Positions 1 through 6,660 of a stretch of DNA of 35,760 bases are shown here, piece after piece. The first letter of the stretch is position 1. Each line of letters begins with the position of its first letter. Source of the stretch: Anaerolineae bacterium. GTDB lineage: Bacteria; Chloroflexota; Anaerolineae; Fen-1058. The stretch is from positions 1 to 35,760 of the forward strand of contig PMCF01000060.1 in NCBI GenBank assembly GCA_003154115.1. Reading direction: 5' to 3'. A program made the position numbers and the translations under genes. The notes below the pieces were generated by a model. That model was not told the origin of the DNA and searched no databases. It saw only the letters and a list, made by a program, of their open reading frames with translations.

Positions 1-1454
1 TCGATGCCGGGCGTGATCTGCACTTCATAAGCCGTGCTGGGCTTGGGGCCGAAACTGATCGAGAAGTCGGTGCCATAGCCGCCGGTGTAAACCTGTGTCG
101 GCGACAGCGGCGGATTGAATGTTACGTGCGCCATCACCGTGTCCCACTTCATCGGCGCGTTGAAGTGAATGACGAACGAAGTATAGGGCGGTGCGTTTTG
201 CTCGCCATCTTTAGGTTCGGTGCCCACCACTTTGGGCAGCGGCACGGTGCTGAACAGCGACGTATACGTCTCTTGCATGCCACTGCCACCGGCGGCGCTG
301 GTGAGACCCGCGCTGACTTTCACCACATAAGCCGTGTTGAATTCCAGCCGCGCAGTCGGCGTAATGGTCAACGTCTCACTCAACACCGCCATGTTCAGCG
401 CCACCGACTTGCCCTCGGACGAGGTGATCGAAATGTGTTCCTTGGCCGAGTCGAGATTGATCGGTTGGTTGAACTGCACCACGATGGGCGTGTCAATGCC
501 GACCAGCGATGCGCCATTATTCGGCGTGATGAACACCACCTTGGGCGGCGTTACACCAAACTGCCAGCTGTAGTCTCCCGCCAACGGATTGCCATCGGTA
601 TCGACCAGCGGCCTGCCACTCGGACTCGCCTCGACCTTCGCGTCGATCACGACACCACCGGGCAGCGGCTGCGCAGGCGTGAACACATACACCGAAGTAT
701 TCAGCCACTCGCCCTGCCCTGCAACGGCCTGACCGGTGATGCTCAACTTCACGGGCTGTGGAAATTCCTTCATCGCGGCGAGGTTCGTCAGCGGCACGAC
801 CGGTCGGTTGAAGATCACGGTAATTTTCGTCGTCGGTTCGGCATCGATGGCGCCCTGCGCCGGAATCACTTGCGCCACTTCCAGATAACCGGCGGTCGCA
901 AAGCGGAACTGATAGGCTTGATTCAGCGGCGCGCCCTTGGCATCTTTGGCGCGCTGATCGAGCACCACGTCATACACTCCGGCGCGCGCGAGTTTCTCGG
1001 CAGGCGTAAAGACCAGCGTCTTATCGTCTTTCCACGCGAACGAGCCTTTGGTAGACGGATAAATCTGGAAGGCCGTTTCCACCGCCGATCGATCCATCGC
1101 ACGATCGAAGACGAGTTGAATGCCGCTATCGGGCGCGGCTTCCTGTCCCGGCAGCGGATTCTGATCGATCACTTGCGGCGAGAATACCGTGTCGGGCACC
1201 GGCGTGTAACCCGGACGCGGTTTGGTGGGAATGGGTGTGGCTTGCGGCGTCGCCGTCGCCGTGGGAATAATAAACGGAACCTGCGACGCAGCGGGCGTCA
1301 CGCCCAACGGCGGAGCCGCCGTTATTTCGACGGGAGGTTGCGGCCCCACGGGCGTTGCCGGGAGCGGGCCGGGAGCGGGCGAACCACACGCGGACAAAAT
1401 AGCGAAGACAAGGACAGCGATACCAGCGGTCAACAGCAGGCGAGAAGGTTTCAT
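1..1454 (-). CDS. Lipoprotein with tandem SbsA/Big_5 Ig-like domains, N-terminal part of a probable alpha-2-macroglobulin family protein
   Basis: The gene reads leftward and runs off the window edge, so only the first 484 codons are present. It opens with a lipoprotein signal peptide: a hydrophobic stretch (residues 5-22) ending in the lipobox L-S-A-C with Cys23 as the acylation site. A Pro/Thr/Ala-rich linker (24-90) follows, then at least three Ig-like domains (about 92-190, 190-305, 305-405) and part of a fourth, each starting with a V-x-P-x-x-G-x-x motif and carrying a 'F-x-x-P-M/V/I' strand typical of SbsA Ig-like (Big_5) domains. In Chloroflexota this exact head (lipoprotein, Big_5 repeats, a G-E-W-L-N-T-S segment) usually precedes MG2 and A2M domains, so the missing part is probably a thioester-type protease trap at the cell surface. 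The start is supported by a GGAGG ribosome site 6 bases upstream. Family: inferred from pattern; the A2M domains themselves lie outside the window. Confidence 0.75.
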   Translation of the reverse strand, partial: MKPSRLLLTAGIAVLVFAILSACGSPAPGPLPATPVGPQPPVEITAAPPLGVTPAASQVPFIIPTATATPQATPIPTKPRPGYTPVPDTVFSPQVIDQNPLPGQEAAPDSGIQLVFDRAMDRSAVETAFQIYPSTKGSFAWKDDKTLVFTPAEKLARAGVYDVVLDQRAKDAKGAPLNQAYQFRFATAGYLEVAQVIPAQGAIDAEPTTKITVIFNRPVVPLTNLAAMKEFPQPVKLSITGQAVAGQGEWLNTSVYVFTPAQPLPGGVVIDAKVEASPSGRPLVDTDGNPLAGDYSWQFGVTPPKVVFITPNNGASLVGIDTPIVVQFNQPINLDSAKEHISITSSEGKSVALNMAVLSETLTITPTARLEFNTAYVVKVSAGLTSAAGGSGMQETYTSLFSTVPLPKVVGTEPKDGEQNAPPYTSFVIHFNAPMKWDTVMAHVTFNPPLSPTQVYTGGYGTDFSISFGPKPSTAYEVQITPGI

Positions 1455-1470
1455 TCTATCCTCCAGAGAG

Positions 1471-1492
1471 CGGGCAAGCGATCACTTGCCCG
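1471..1492. other. Small hairpin in the leader of the Ig-like lipoprotein gene
   Basis: An 8-bp perfect stem (CGGGCAAG / CTTGCCCG) with a 6-base loop lies about 16 bases upstream of the lipoprotein start and just before its GGAGG ribosome site, in the 176-bp gap after hicA. No T-run follows on the minus strand, so it is not a convincing terminator; it could shape the mRNA leader. Confidence 0.4.
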
Positions 1493-1630
1493 AATAGACA
1501 CTGCGGGCTATGAGTAAGACGCCAGAAACGGATAGAAAGTTCCCGGTAAGACAACCACGGATTGGCGAAAAGACGCACGAGAGAATGAAACGGATACTGA
1601 TGGCGGCGTTCAATCCGTTGTTGCCAGTGG

Positions 1631-1843
1631 TTATTTGACCGGGCCAAACTCTTCGCGCGGAATGTCGAGCTCGCGGATAACGGCCCGCACGGTGCCCGGA
1701 GCCAGGTCTTTGCTGCCCCAGTCTGGAATGACGGTGATTTTGTTGTTGGCGAGGTTGTGCCATTTGCGATGCGAGCCATGTCCGCCAACGATCTCGACGC
1801 AGCCCAATTCGCGCAGACGTCTGGCGAGATCACGGTACTTCAG
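1631..1843 (-). CDS. hicA: HicA-family mRNA interferase toxin with a non-canonical start
   Basis: A 70-residue protein of the HicA family (double-stranded-RNA-binding-like fold that cleaves mRNA). It shows the family signature G-G-H-G-S-H-R-K-W around residues 20-28, whose second histidine is the catalytic one in characterised HicA proteins, followed by the strand I-T-V-I-P and an A-P-G-T-V-R-x-I-x-R-E-L helix. The gene directly follows hicB and is read in another frame. Between the last upstream in-frame stop and the first conserved residues there is no ATG, GTG or TTG; the best candidate is a CTG (1843-1841) that overlaps the hicB stop codon, so translation probably depends on re-initiation by ribosomes finishing hicB. 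Alternatively the true start was lost by mutation and the toxin is silent. Length is normal for the family (60-80 aa). Confidence 0.85.
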   Translation of the reverse strand: MKYRDLARRLRELGCVEIVGGHGSHRKWHNLANNKITVIPDWGSKDLAPGTVRAVIRELDIPREEFGPVK

Positions 1844-2088
1844 GCCGCCGTCACCAGCATTTCGACGGTCTGTTCACGATCCGGATCAATGCGCTGCAAC
1901 GCGGGCGGCGGTGTTTGACCCAACTGCGCCCAAGCCTCAAACAGCGCCGTCAACGCGTCTTCGACGTGAGTCTGAATCTCAGAAGCCGTTGCGCCTTCCG
2001 TCACCAGGCCGGGAACATCTGGGCTGGTGACGGTGAACACCCCACCAGGATTGGGCTCGAGGGTCAAGTGAATTCGATAGTTCGTCAT
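1840..2088 (-). CDS. hicB: HicB-family antitoxin (short, N-terminal-domain type)
   Basis: An 82-residue protein with the HicB partial RNase-H-like fold: an N-terminal Y-R-I-H-L-T-L-E strand, then the hallmark G-G-x-F-x-V-x-S-P-D-V-P-G-L-V-T-E-G segment (residues 14-32) and an A-x-x-A-L-x-A-L helix. HicB binds and neutralises HicA. This version has no ribbon-helix-helix or HTH tail, as in the short HicB proteins common in Cyanobacteria and Chloroflexota, so autoregulation would need another factor. It starts with ATG after a good GGGAGG ribosome site and its stop overlaps the proposed hicA start by two bases. Gene order (antitoxin first) is the reverse of the E. coli hicAB order but frequent in these phyla. 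Confidence 0.88.
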   Translation of the reverse strand: MTNYRIHLTLEPNPGGVFTVTSPDVPGLVTEGATASEIQTHVEDALTALFEAWAQLGQTPPPALQRIDPDREQTVEMLVTAA

Positions 2089-2197
2089 GTGCTGCCTCCC
2101 AGACTTACCGCTTTCCCGTGGATTATCATATGCTTCGCAACTCGCTCCTCAACCTCGCGCATCGCGGACGCGGTCGAACCGCTTTGCAGACGCACAC

Positions 2198-2482
2198 CTA
2201 CGCAGCAGCCAGTGGCGCGAGGTCCGCATAGGATGTAATGGAGACTTCCGCACGTGTAGCGCGAAATTGATTCAGCAGATCGACAATCTGATCGGTGACC
2301 CGGCCGGCCGTAAACGGCTCATGACAACTGCCACAAATCTCGGCCGGCACTCCTTGGACCAACACCACCCGTTGTTCAAATCTAGTGGCGCCTTCGGCCA
2401 AAAATGGAATCGTCGCCAGGCCGGGTTTCAATCGCCCCCCGCATAACGGGCAGCGCTTATCGTTTGCGAGTTCGCCAGTCAT
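2198..2482 (-). CDS. YgiT-type zinc finger protein (orphan MqsA-like antitoxin)
   Basis: A 94-residue protein with two zinc-binding knuckles, C-P-L-C near residues 11-14 and C-G-S-C near 50-53, separated by a small beta-sheet that contains V-P-A-E-I-C. This is the zinc domain of MqsA/YgiT antitoxins; the C-terminal part (T-D-Q-I-V-D-L-L-N-Q-F) is a short helix instead of the HTH of full MqsA. Such proteins are normally encoded next to a small DUF4258-type toxin, but neither the 109 bases before hicB nor the 250 bases upstream encode one, so it appears orphaned. It precedes hicB on the same strand. Zinc-finger assignment is seen in sequence; the antitoxin role is inferred. Confidence 0.8.
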   Translation of the reverse strand: MTGELANDKRCPLCGGRLKPGLATIPFLAEGATRFEQRVVLVQGVPAEICGSCHEPFTAGRVTDQIVDLLNQFRATRAEVSITSYADLAPLAAA

Positions 2483-2527
2483 TTTTCCACTCTTCTTTGG
2501 CAGACCTATTCATGGTTGATCATTTAT

Positions 2528-2536
2528 ATTGTAGCA
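2528..2536 (-). promoter_or_regulatory. Extended -10 element upstream of the YgiT/hicBA cluster
   Basis: On the minus strand the sequence TGCTACAAT (TGn plus TACAAT) lies about 46 bases upstream of the zinc-finger start. No convincing -35 hexamer is present at 17 bp, which fits an extended -10 promoter. Confidence 0.4.
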
Positions 2537-2590
2537 TAAGGCGCGCCGTTCAGGAGCGATTATAATGACCCCACTGAAAGAACTGCTCAC

Positions 2591-2630
2591 GTCGTACCCG
2601 GCGCGATGCGCCGGCGACGCGCTGGGCGAG
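2591..2630 (+). repeat. Dispersed palindromic module, copy 1
   Basis: A 17-base palindrome (CCGGCGCGATGCGCCGG, 2598-2614) preceded by GTCGTA and followed by CGACGCGCTGGGCG. The same arrangement, with a different palindrome but conserved flanks, recurs at 10494-10530 (inverted), 16535-16571, 25946-25980 (inverted), 26179-26216 and 31807-31850 (inverted). Just upstream, CAGGAG followed by an ATG at 2565 opens a reading frame of only 29 codons that runs into the module; it may be the stump of a gene cut by the insertion. Confidence 0.7.
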
Positions 2631-2707
2631 GCCCCGTCCTCGGGGCGGATTTGAACGTAGGACACGTCGCCGGTGACGGCGGCTAGAGCCTTTTTGCAGT
2701 AGCGTCT

Positions 2708-2713
2708 TATAAT
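2708..2713 (+). promoter_or_regulatory. -10 box (TATAAT) of the Nudix-LOG operon
   Basis: A perfect TATAAT hexamer lies 24 bases upstream of the Nudix start codon; no good -35 is seen at 16-18 bp, so only the -10 is annotated. A GGGAG ribosome site (2725-2729) follows. Confidence 0.5.
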
Positions 2714-2736
2714 ACGAGGTACACGGGAGTCACCTT

Positions 2737-3237
2737 ATGCGCCGCATGATCACTTTCGACGAAGATCACGTCCGTTTCACCAACCGCGTCGTCGGCATCG
2801 CGCTCGATCGCGCTCGGGTGCTGCTGCACCGCACCGACGACATGAATTTCTGGGCGCTGCCCGGCGGCCGCGCCGAGCTGCTGGAACCCTCGCCCGAGAC
2901 GCTGGTCCGCGAAATGCGCGAAGAGATCGGCGTCGAAGTGCAGGTCGATCGGTTGTTATGGGTCGCCGAAAACTTCTTCACCTACGGGCCGCGCCAGTTT
3001 CACGAAATCGGTTTCTACTTCTTGATGCAGCTACCCGTCGATTCGCCCCTGCGCGATCAACCTTCGTTTCTGGGACATGAAGGCGATATGCCCGTCTACT
3101 TTGAATGGCATCCGATCGCCTCACTGGAAAATCTCGTCTTGTATCCGACGTTTCTGCGCACCGGCTTGAAGTCGATACCGGCCAGCGTCGTCCACATTAT
3201 TCACACGGACAGCAAAGAAGAAAGCGCCCGCCCGTGA
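2737..3237 (+). CDS. Nudix hydrolase
   Basis: A 166-residue protein carrying a complete Nudix box: G-x5-E-x7-R-E-M-R-E-E-I-G-V at about residues 44-66, whose glutamates bind the divalent metal that activates water to cleave a diphosphate in a nucleoside diphosphate linked to another moiety. Flanking strands (G-I-A-L-D-R-A-R-V-L-L-H-R before, W-V-A-E-N-F-F after) are typical of the beta-grasp-like Nudix fold. The substrate cannot be read from sequence. The ATG has a GGGAG ribosome site 7 bases upstream. It is the first gene of a tightly packed operon: its stop codon TGA overlaps the GTG start of the glycosyltransferase (GTGA), so the two products are probably made in a coupled way. Confidence 0.9.
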   Translation: MRRMITFDEDHVRFTNRVVGIALDRARVLLHRTDDMNFWALPGGRAELLEPSPETLVREMREEIGVEVQVDRLLWVAENFFTYGPRQFHEIGFYFLMQLPVDSPLRDQPSFLGHEGDMPVYFEWHPIASLENLVLYPTFLRTGLKSIPASVVHIIHTDSKEESARP

Positions 3238-4421
3238 TCACTCAACCTTTGCGCGTCTGCATTGATGTTTCCGCCGCCGTGCATCATCGTGCCGGGTTGG
3301 GCCGTTATGCGCAGGAGTTGGTAAAGGGGTTGGTGGAACTATCGCTCTCCGACCGCGAGGACGCGGTGAGTGAGCAAGATTTGAGCGATGCCTCGCCCCT
3401 ACAGATCACGGCGTTCTATCACCAACGCGGCGAGGCACAGCTCGATCCGCCGATCGATCGGCTGCCCCGCCGCACCACGCGCCTGTCCGTGCGCCCGTGG
3501 CGGCTGACCACCGCGCTGGCCTACTTCACCGGCTTCGGCATGGATCGCCTGTTTGGCGATGTGGACATCTTCCACGCGACCGAGCATCTGCTGCCGCGCC
3601 TGAAGCACACCCGATCGGTCTTCACACTGCACGATCTGATCTTCCAGTTCGATCCTGATTCGCACAAACCGTTGAACATCGCTTTCCTCAAAACGATGAT
3701 GCCGCGCTTCCTGCGCGCCGCCGATGCCATCATCGCCGTGTCGGAGTGCAGCAAGCGCGATGCGCTGAGGCTATACCACATCCCGGCGAAGAAGATTCAC
3801 GTCATCTACGAAGGCGTCGATCCGAAGTTCACGCCCATCGCCGATCCCGATCGGTTGTCTCACGTCCGCGCGAAATACCACCTGCCCGATCGTTTCATCC
3901 TCCACGTCGGCACCATCGAGCCGCGCAAGAACCTGCCATTGCTGTTCGAGGTCGCCGCGCAGATCAAAGAGCACGTCGTCGTCGCGGGCAAACTCGGCTG
4001 GCTCACCGATCCGATTTTGGCGAAGGTGAAAGAACTCGGCATTGAGGATCGCGTCACCTTCACCGGCTTCATCGACGACGACGATCTGCCCGCCTTGATC
4101 TCGTCCGCCACCGTGCTCGCCATGCCCTCGAAGTACGAAGGCTTCGGCCTGCCCGTCCTCGAAGCGCTGGCGTGCGGCACGCCCGTCGTCGCCTCCAACG
4201 CGGCGAGTCTGCCCGAAGTGGGTGGTGACGCTGTCTTGTTTGCGTGGCCCGAAGATGTGCGTTCGTGGATCAGCCTGCTCACCCTGGCGCTGGATGACGC
4301 CGAACTGCGCGGCTGGCTGCGCGAGAAGGGTCTGCGGCAAGCGGCAAAGTTTCGGTGGGAGACAATGGCGCGAGAGACGGCGGAAGTCTACCAGCAGGTC
4401 AAAGGCAATTGTCATGCATAA
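3234..4421 (+). CDS. GT4-family glycosyltransferase
   Basis: A 395-residue GT-B glycosyltransferase of the GT4 (glycosyl transferases group 1) family. Visible marks are the N-terminal glycine-rich turn G-L-G-R-Y-A (about 20-25), the inter-domain strand H-V-G-T-I-E-P-R-K-N (224-233), and the donor-binding EX7E motif P-S-K-Y-E-G-F-G-L-P-V-L-E (298-310, Glu302 and Glu310), followed by A-C-G-T-P-V-V. It transfers a sugar from an activated nucleotide sugar with retention; the acceptor is unknown, and no transmembrane helix is present. I chose the GTG at 3234 because it overlaps the Nudix stop and matches the usual R-V-x-I-D-V start of the family; an upstream in-frame ATG at 3105 would lie inside the Nudix gene. 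Its 3' end overlaps the DUF1848 gene by 8 bases. Confidence 0.9.
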   Translation: MITQPLRVCIDVSAAVHHRAGLGRYAQELVKGLVELSLSDREDAVSEQDLSDASPLQITAFYHQRGEAQLDPPIDRLPRRTTRLSVRPWRLTTALAYFTGFGMDRLFGDVDIFHATEHLLPRLKHTRSVFTLHDLIFQFDPDSHKPLNIAFLKTMMPRFLRAADAIIAVSECSKRDALRLYHIPAKKIHVIYEGVDPKFTPIADPDRLSHVRAKYHLPDRFILHVGTIEPRKNLPLLFEVAAQIKEHVVVAGKLGWLTDPILAKVKELGIEDRVTFTGFIDDDDLPALISSATVLAMPSKYEGFGLPVLEALACGTPVVASNAASLPEVGGDAVLFAWPEDVRSWISLLTLALDDAELRGWLREKGLRQAAKFRWETMARETAEVYQQVKGNCHA

Positions 4422-5493
4422 CGCTCCAGTACAGAACAACCGGTACGTTATCAGTGCCAGCCGCAAGACAGATATACCGGCCTTCTACACCGAATGGTTG
4501 ATGAATCGAATTCGGGCTGGTTACTGCCATTGGATCAATCCTTACACGGGTCAAGTACACCGTATCGAATTAACTCCGGAGACATGTCTGGCGATTGTTT
4601 TTTGGACGCGCAATGCCACGCCTTTGCTGCCTTATCTGGACGAATTGACAGCACGTGGCTTCAAATACTATTTCCACTTCACGCTGCTGGATTACCCTGC
4701 GCCGCTCGAGCCACAAGCTCCATCGCTAGAAACCGCCGTGCACACCTTCCGCGTCTTGTCAGAAAAGGTTACGCCCGATCGCGTCTTCTGGAAATACGAT
4801 CCGATCGTGGTGAGCAACCTGACGCCGTTGGCTTACCATCTCGATCGCTTCAACCTGATTGCAGAACGATTGGCCGGATACACGCACCGCTGCGCTTATG
4901 CCTGGCTCATCTTACTTGAGCATACGCAACGCAACCTCGCGCAGCTCGTTCGTTCTGAGGGGCTGGCGCTTCAGACCCCTTCATCCGTCGAACGCCGCCA
5001 GTTCTTGGCGCAGCTGCTGGACCTGGCGCGCACGCACGGGATGCAGCTGCACTCATGTTTCAGCGAAGATTACCTGAGTGTGCCTGGTATTCAAGCGGGC
5101 AGTTGTGTGGACATTGATGTGCTGCGGAAGGTGACAGACAATCCGCAACTGGAAATCGCCTCAACCGGCGAGCTGCAACACGCGTTGGGTTATCGGCCAC
5201 AACGCCAAATGTCGTTAGCCAGTGTCCGGCGACAAGCGATCAAAATCCAACGCCGCATCAGTGGTACTCAAAGTTTAGGCCACTGCCGTTGCCGAGCCGC
5301 CATCGACATCGGTCACGAGGATACGTGCCTGTTCAGCTGCACCTACTGCCTGGCGACGCATAGCCATGAACAGGCAATTGCCAACCATCAGGCGCATGAT
5401 CCTATGGACACCCTGTTGCTGCGACCTCCGCAGTGGTACGGGGTGGACTTGGAAGCTATAGCCAAATCTTTAGTGTGGGATACTGCTATATGA
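4414..5493 (+). CDS. DUF1848 family protein with a C-terminal CxxxCxxC iron-sulfur-type motif
   Basis: A 359-residue protein of the DUF1848 family, recognised by the N-terminal I-S-A-S-R-K-T-D-I-P-A-F-Y (residues 13-25), the F-W-T-R-N strand (67-71), the W-K-Y-D-P-I segment and a C-terminal cysteine cluster H-C-R-C ... D-I-G ... C-L-F-S-C-T-Y-C (Cys291, 293, 305, 309, 312). The last three cysteines have the CxxxCxxC spacing of radical-SAM enzymes although they sit at the C terminus, and the family is biochemically uncharacterised, so an Fe-S role is an inference. The ATG at 4414 is chosen because it lies directly before the family's conserved start and overlaps the glycosyltransferase end. 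Its stop codon overlaps the LOG gene start (ATGA). Confidence 0.85.
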   Translation: MHNAPVQNNRYVISASRKTDIPAFYTEWLMNRIRAGYCHWINPYTGQVHRIELTPETCLAIVFWTRNATPLLPYLDELTARGFKYYFHFTLLDYPAPLEPQAPSLETAVHTFRVLSEKVTPDRVFWKYDPIVVSNLTPLAYHLDRFNLIAERLAGYTHRCAYAWLILLEHTQRNLAQLVRSEGLALQTPSSVERRQFLAQLLDLARTHGMQLHSCFSEDYLSVPGIQAGSCVDIDVLRKVTDNPQLEIASTGELQHALGYRPQRQMSLASVRRQAIKIQRRISGTQSLGHCRCRAAIDIGHEDTCLFSCTYCLATHSHEQAIANHQAHDPMDTLLLRPPQWYGVDLEAIAKSLVWDTAI

Positions 5494-6056
5494 AACACAT
5501 TTGCGTCTTTTGCGGCTCCAATCTGGGAGCACAGCCGGAATACGTTGAAGCAGCCCGACATCTGGGCCAAGTATTGGCCGCGCGCCAGATCACACTGATC
5601 TATGGCGGAGCGCGCGTCGGCACGATGGGCGAAATTGCCGACAGTGTGCTCGCGGCAGGCGGACAAGTCATCGGTGTGATTCCGCAAGCGCTGGCCGAGA
5701 AAGTTGCACATGCCGGCCTAACCGATCTGCGCATCGTCCCATCGATGCACGAACGCAAAGCGCTGATGGCCGATCTGGCCGACGGCTTCATCGCTTTGCC
5801 CGGCGGATTGGGCACCTTTGAAGAATTCTTTGAAGTGCTGACCTGGGCGCAGTTGGGGATGCATCACAAGCCATGCGGCCTGCTGAACGTGCGGGGTTAC
5901 TATCAGCCGTTGATGGATTTCCTCGATCACGCCGTGGCGCAACGCTTCCTTAAAGCCGAGCATCGCGCCATGGCGCTGATCGACGACGATCCCGTACGCC
6001 TGCTCGAGCAGTTCCGCACCTATCGCCCGCCGTCTGTTAGTAAATGGCTGGATTGA
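5490..6056 (+). CDS. LOG family protein (TIGR00730), cytokinin riboside 5'-monophosphate phosphoribohydrolase-like
   Basis: A 188-residue Rossmann-fold protein of the LOG ('lysine decarboxylase-like') family. It has the N-terminal C-V-F-C-G-S-N strand-turn, the Y-G-G-A-R-V-G-T-M-G nucleotide-binding loop (about 34-43), the S-M-H-E-R-K-A helix and the hallmark P-G-G-L-G-T-F-E-E (104-112) that binds the phosphoribosyl group. Family members hydrolyse the N-glycosidic bond of nucleoside 5'-monophosphates to release a base and ribose 5-phosphate; many are mis-named lysine decarboxylases. It begins at the ATG that overlaps the DUF1848 stop (ATGA), closing a four-gene overlapping operon with a Nudix hydrolase and a glycosyltransferase, which hints at nucleotide-derived metabolites as the common theme. 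Confidence 0.9.
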   Translation: MKHICVFCGSNLGAQPEYVEAARHLGQVLAARQITLIYGGARVGTMGEIADSVLAAGGQVIGVIPQALAEKVAHAGLTDLRIVPSMHERKALMADLADGFIALPGGLGTFEEFFEVLTWAQLGMHHKPCGLLNVRGYYQPLMDFLDHAVAQRFLKAEHRAMALIDDDPVRLLEQFRTYRPPSVSKWLD

Positions 6057-6098
6057 ATTTATCGTGCTCACACTTCATCGATCAAGGACTTGCCAAAC

Positions 6099-6491
6099 AT
6101 GCCTACCAAACAACACAAACGAAGCCTGCAAGAAGTCGTTGGCCCGGGGACCTACACGGTATGGGTCGATATGCTCCGTCGTCTGGTTCCAGAAGGGCGC
6201 ACGCATCGTCTTTCAGTTGTCGTTGCCGGCATGCTCCAATATGCCTATCTCATCGCCGCCGAAAATCAGGGTGATGATATCGAAGAAGATTCTGTGGCGC
6301 AGGCTCTACTGGATTCCAGCGAGGCCGGCGATCCTGAAGAAGTGGCAGAGTATTTGTACGATGTTTTCGATCGACTCTTCAAAGATGCCAAAGTAAAACA
6401 CAAACGCACGAGCGCGCGCGGTGAGGACTACAGCATCGCCGAGAGTGCGTTGGAAGAGTATGTGAGTTGGTTCGATATGCCGTGGGAATGA
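6099..6491 (+). CDS. Hypothetical acidic protein
   Basis: A 130-residue protein I do not recognise. It is basic for the first 12 residues, then strongly acidic, with a helix-rich centre (L-S-V-V-V-A-G-M-L-Q-Y-A-Y-L-I-A-A-E) followed by acidic segments (D-D-I-E-E-D, D-P-E-E-V-A-E-Y-L-Y-D-V-F-D-R-L-F-K-D-A) and a W-F-D-M-P-W-E end. No signal peptide, membrane helix or metal motif is seen. The ATG at 6099 is preceded by AAGGA 11 bases upstream; a TTG at 6090 is possible. It follows the LOG gene by 42 bases and may be the last gene of that operon. Codon use looks like that of its neighbours, so it is likely a real gene. Confidence 0.65.
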   Translation: MPTKQHKRSLQEVVGPGTYTVWVDMLRRLVPEGRTHRLSVVVAGMLQYAYLIAAENQGDDIEEDSVAQALLDSSEAGDPEEVAEYLYDVFDRLFKDAKVKHKRTSARGEDYSIAESALEEYVSWFDMPWE

Positions 6492-6605
6492 GATGCACAC
6501 CAGTTGTCGCTTCATAAAGATGGGAGATGCTTCACCGCACTAGAACATCAGCCTAAATTTTCTTCACTGCGCCCCGCCGACCGAACCACAGCGCCTCCTG
6601 GATCG

Positions 6606-6611
6606 TATAAT
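6606..6611 (+). promoter_or_regulatory. -10 box (TATAAT) of the VOC gene
   Basis: A perfect TATAAT lies 50 bases before the VOC start, in the 169-bp gap after the acidic protein. The matching -35 position (6583-6588) is poor. Confidence 0.45.
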
Positions 6612-6660
6612 CAGTAGTAGGTCATAGCCTGACCTCAACATCTCAGCCAGGAGGAAGATC

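Noticed and set aside
126..1517. A 463-codon open frame on the plus strand
   Set aside because: It is antisense to the Ig-like lipoprotein, is extremely rich in Arg and His without any motif, and has no ribosome site; it is a frame shadow in GC-rich DNA.
1456..1833. Minus-strand open frames across the hicA region
   Set aside because: They begin with ATG but show no family pattern, whereas the overlapping frame without ATG encodes a clear HicA protein.
2103..2177. A 25-codon open stretch (M-R-E-V-E-E-R-V-A-K-H-M) ending on the hicB start
   Set aside because: Suggestive because of the ATGA overlap, but too short and without recognisable family or ribosome site to annotate as a gene.
3105..3233. 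N-terminal extension of the glycosyltransferase inside the Nudix gene
   Set aside because: The extension is in the wrong frame for the conserved Nudix codons and lacks similarity; the GTG at 3234 fits the family start.
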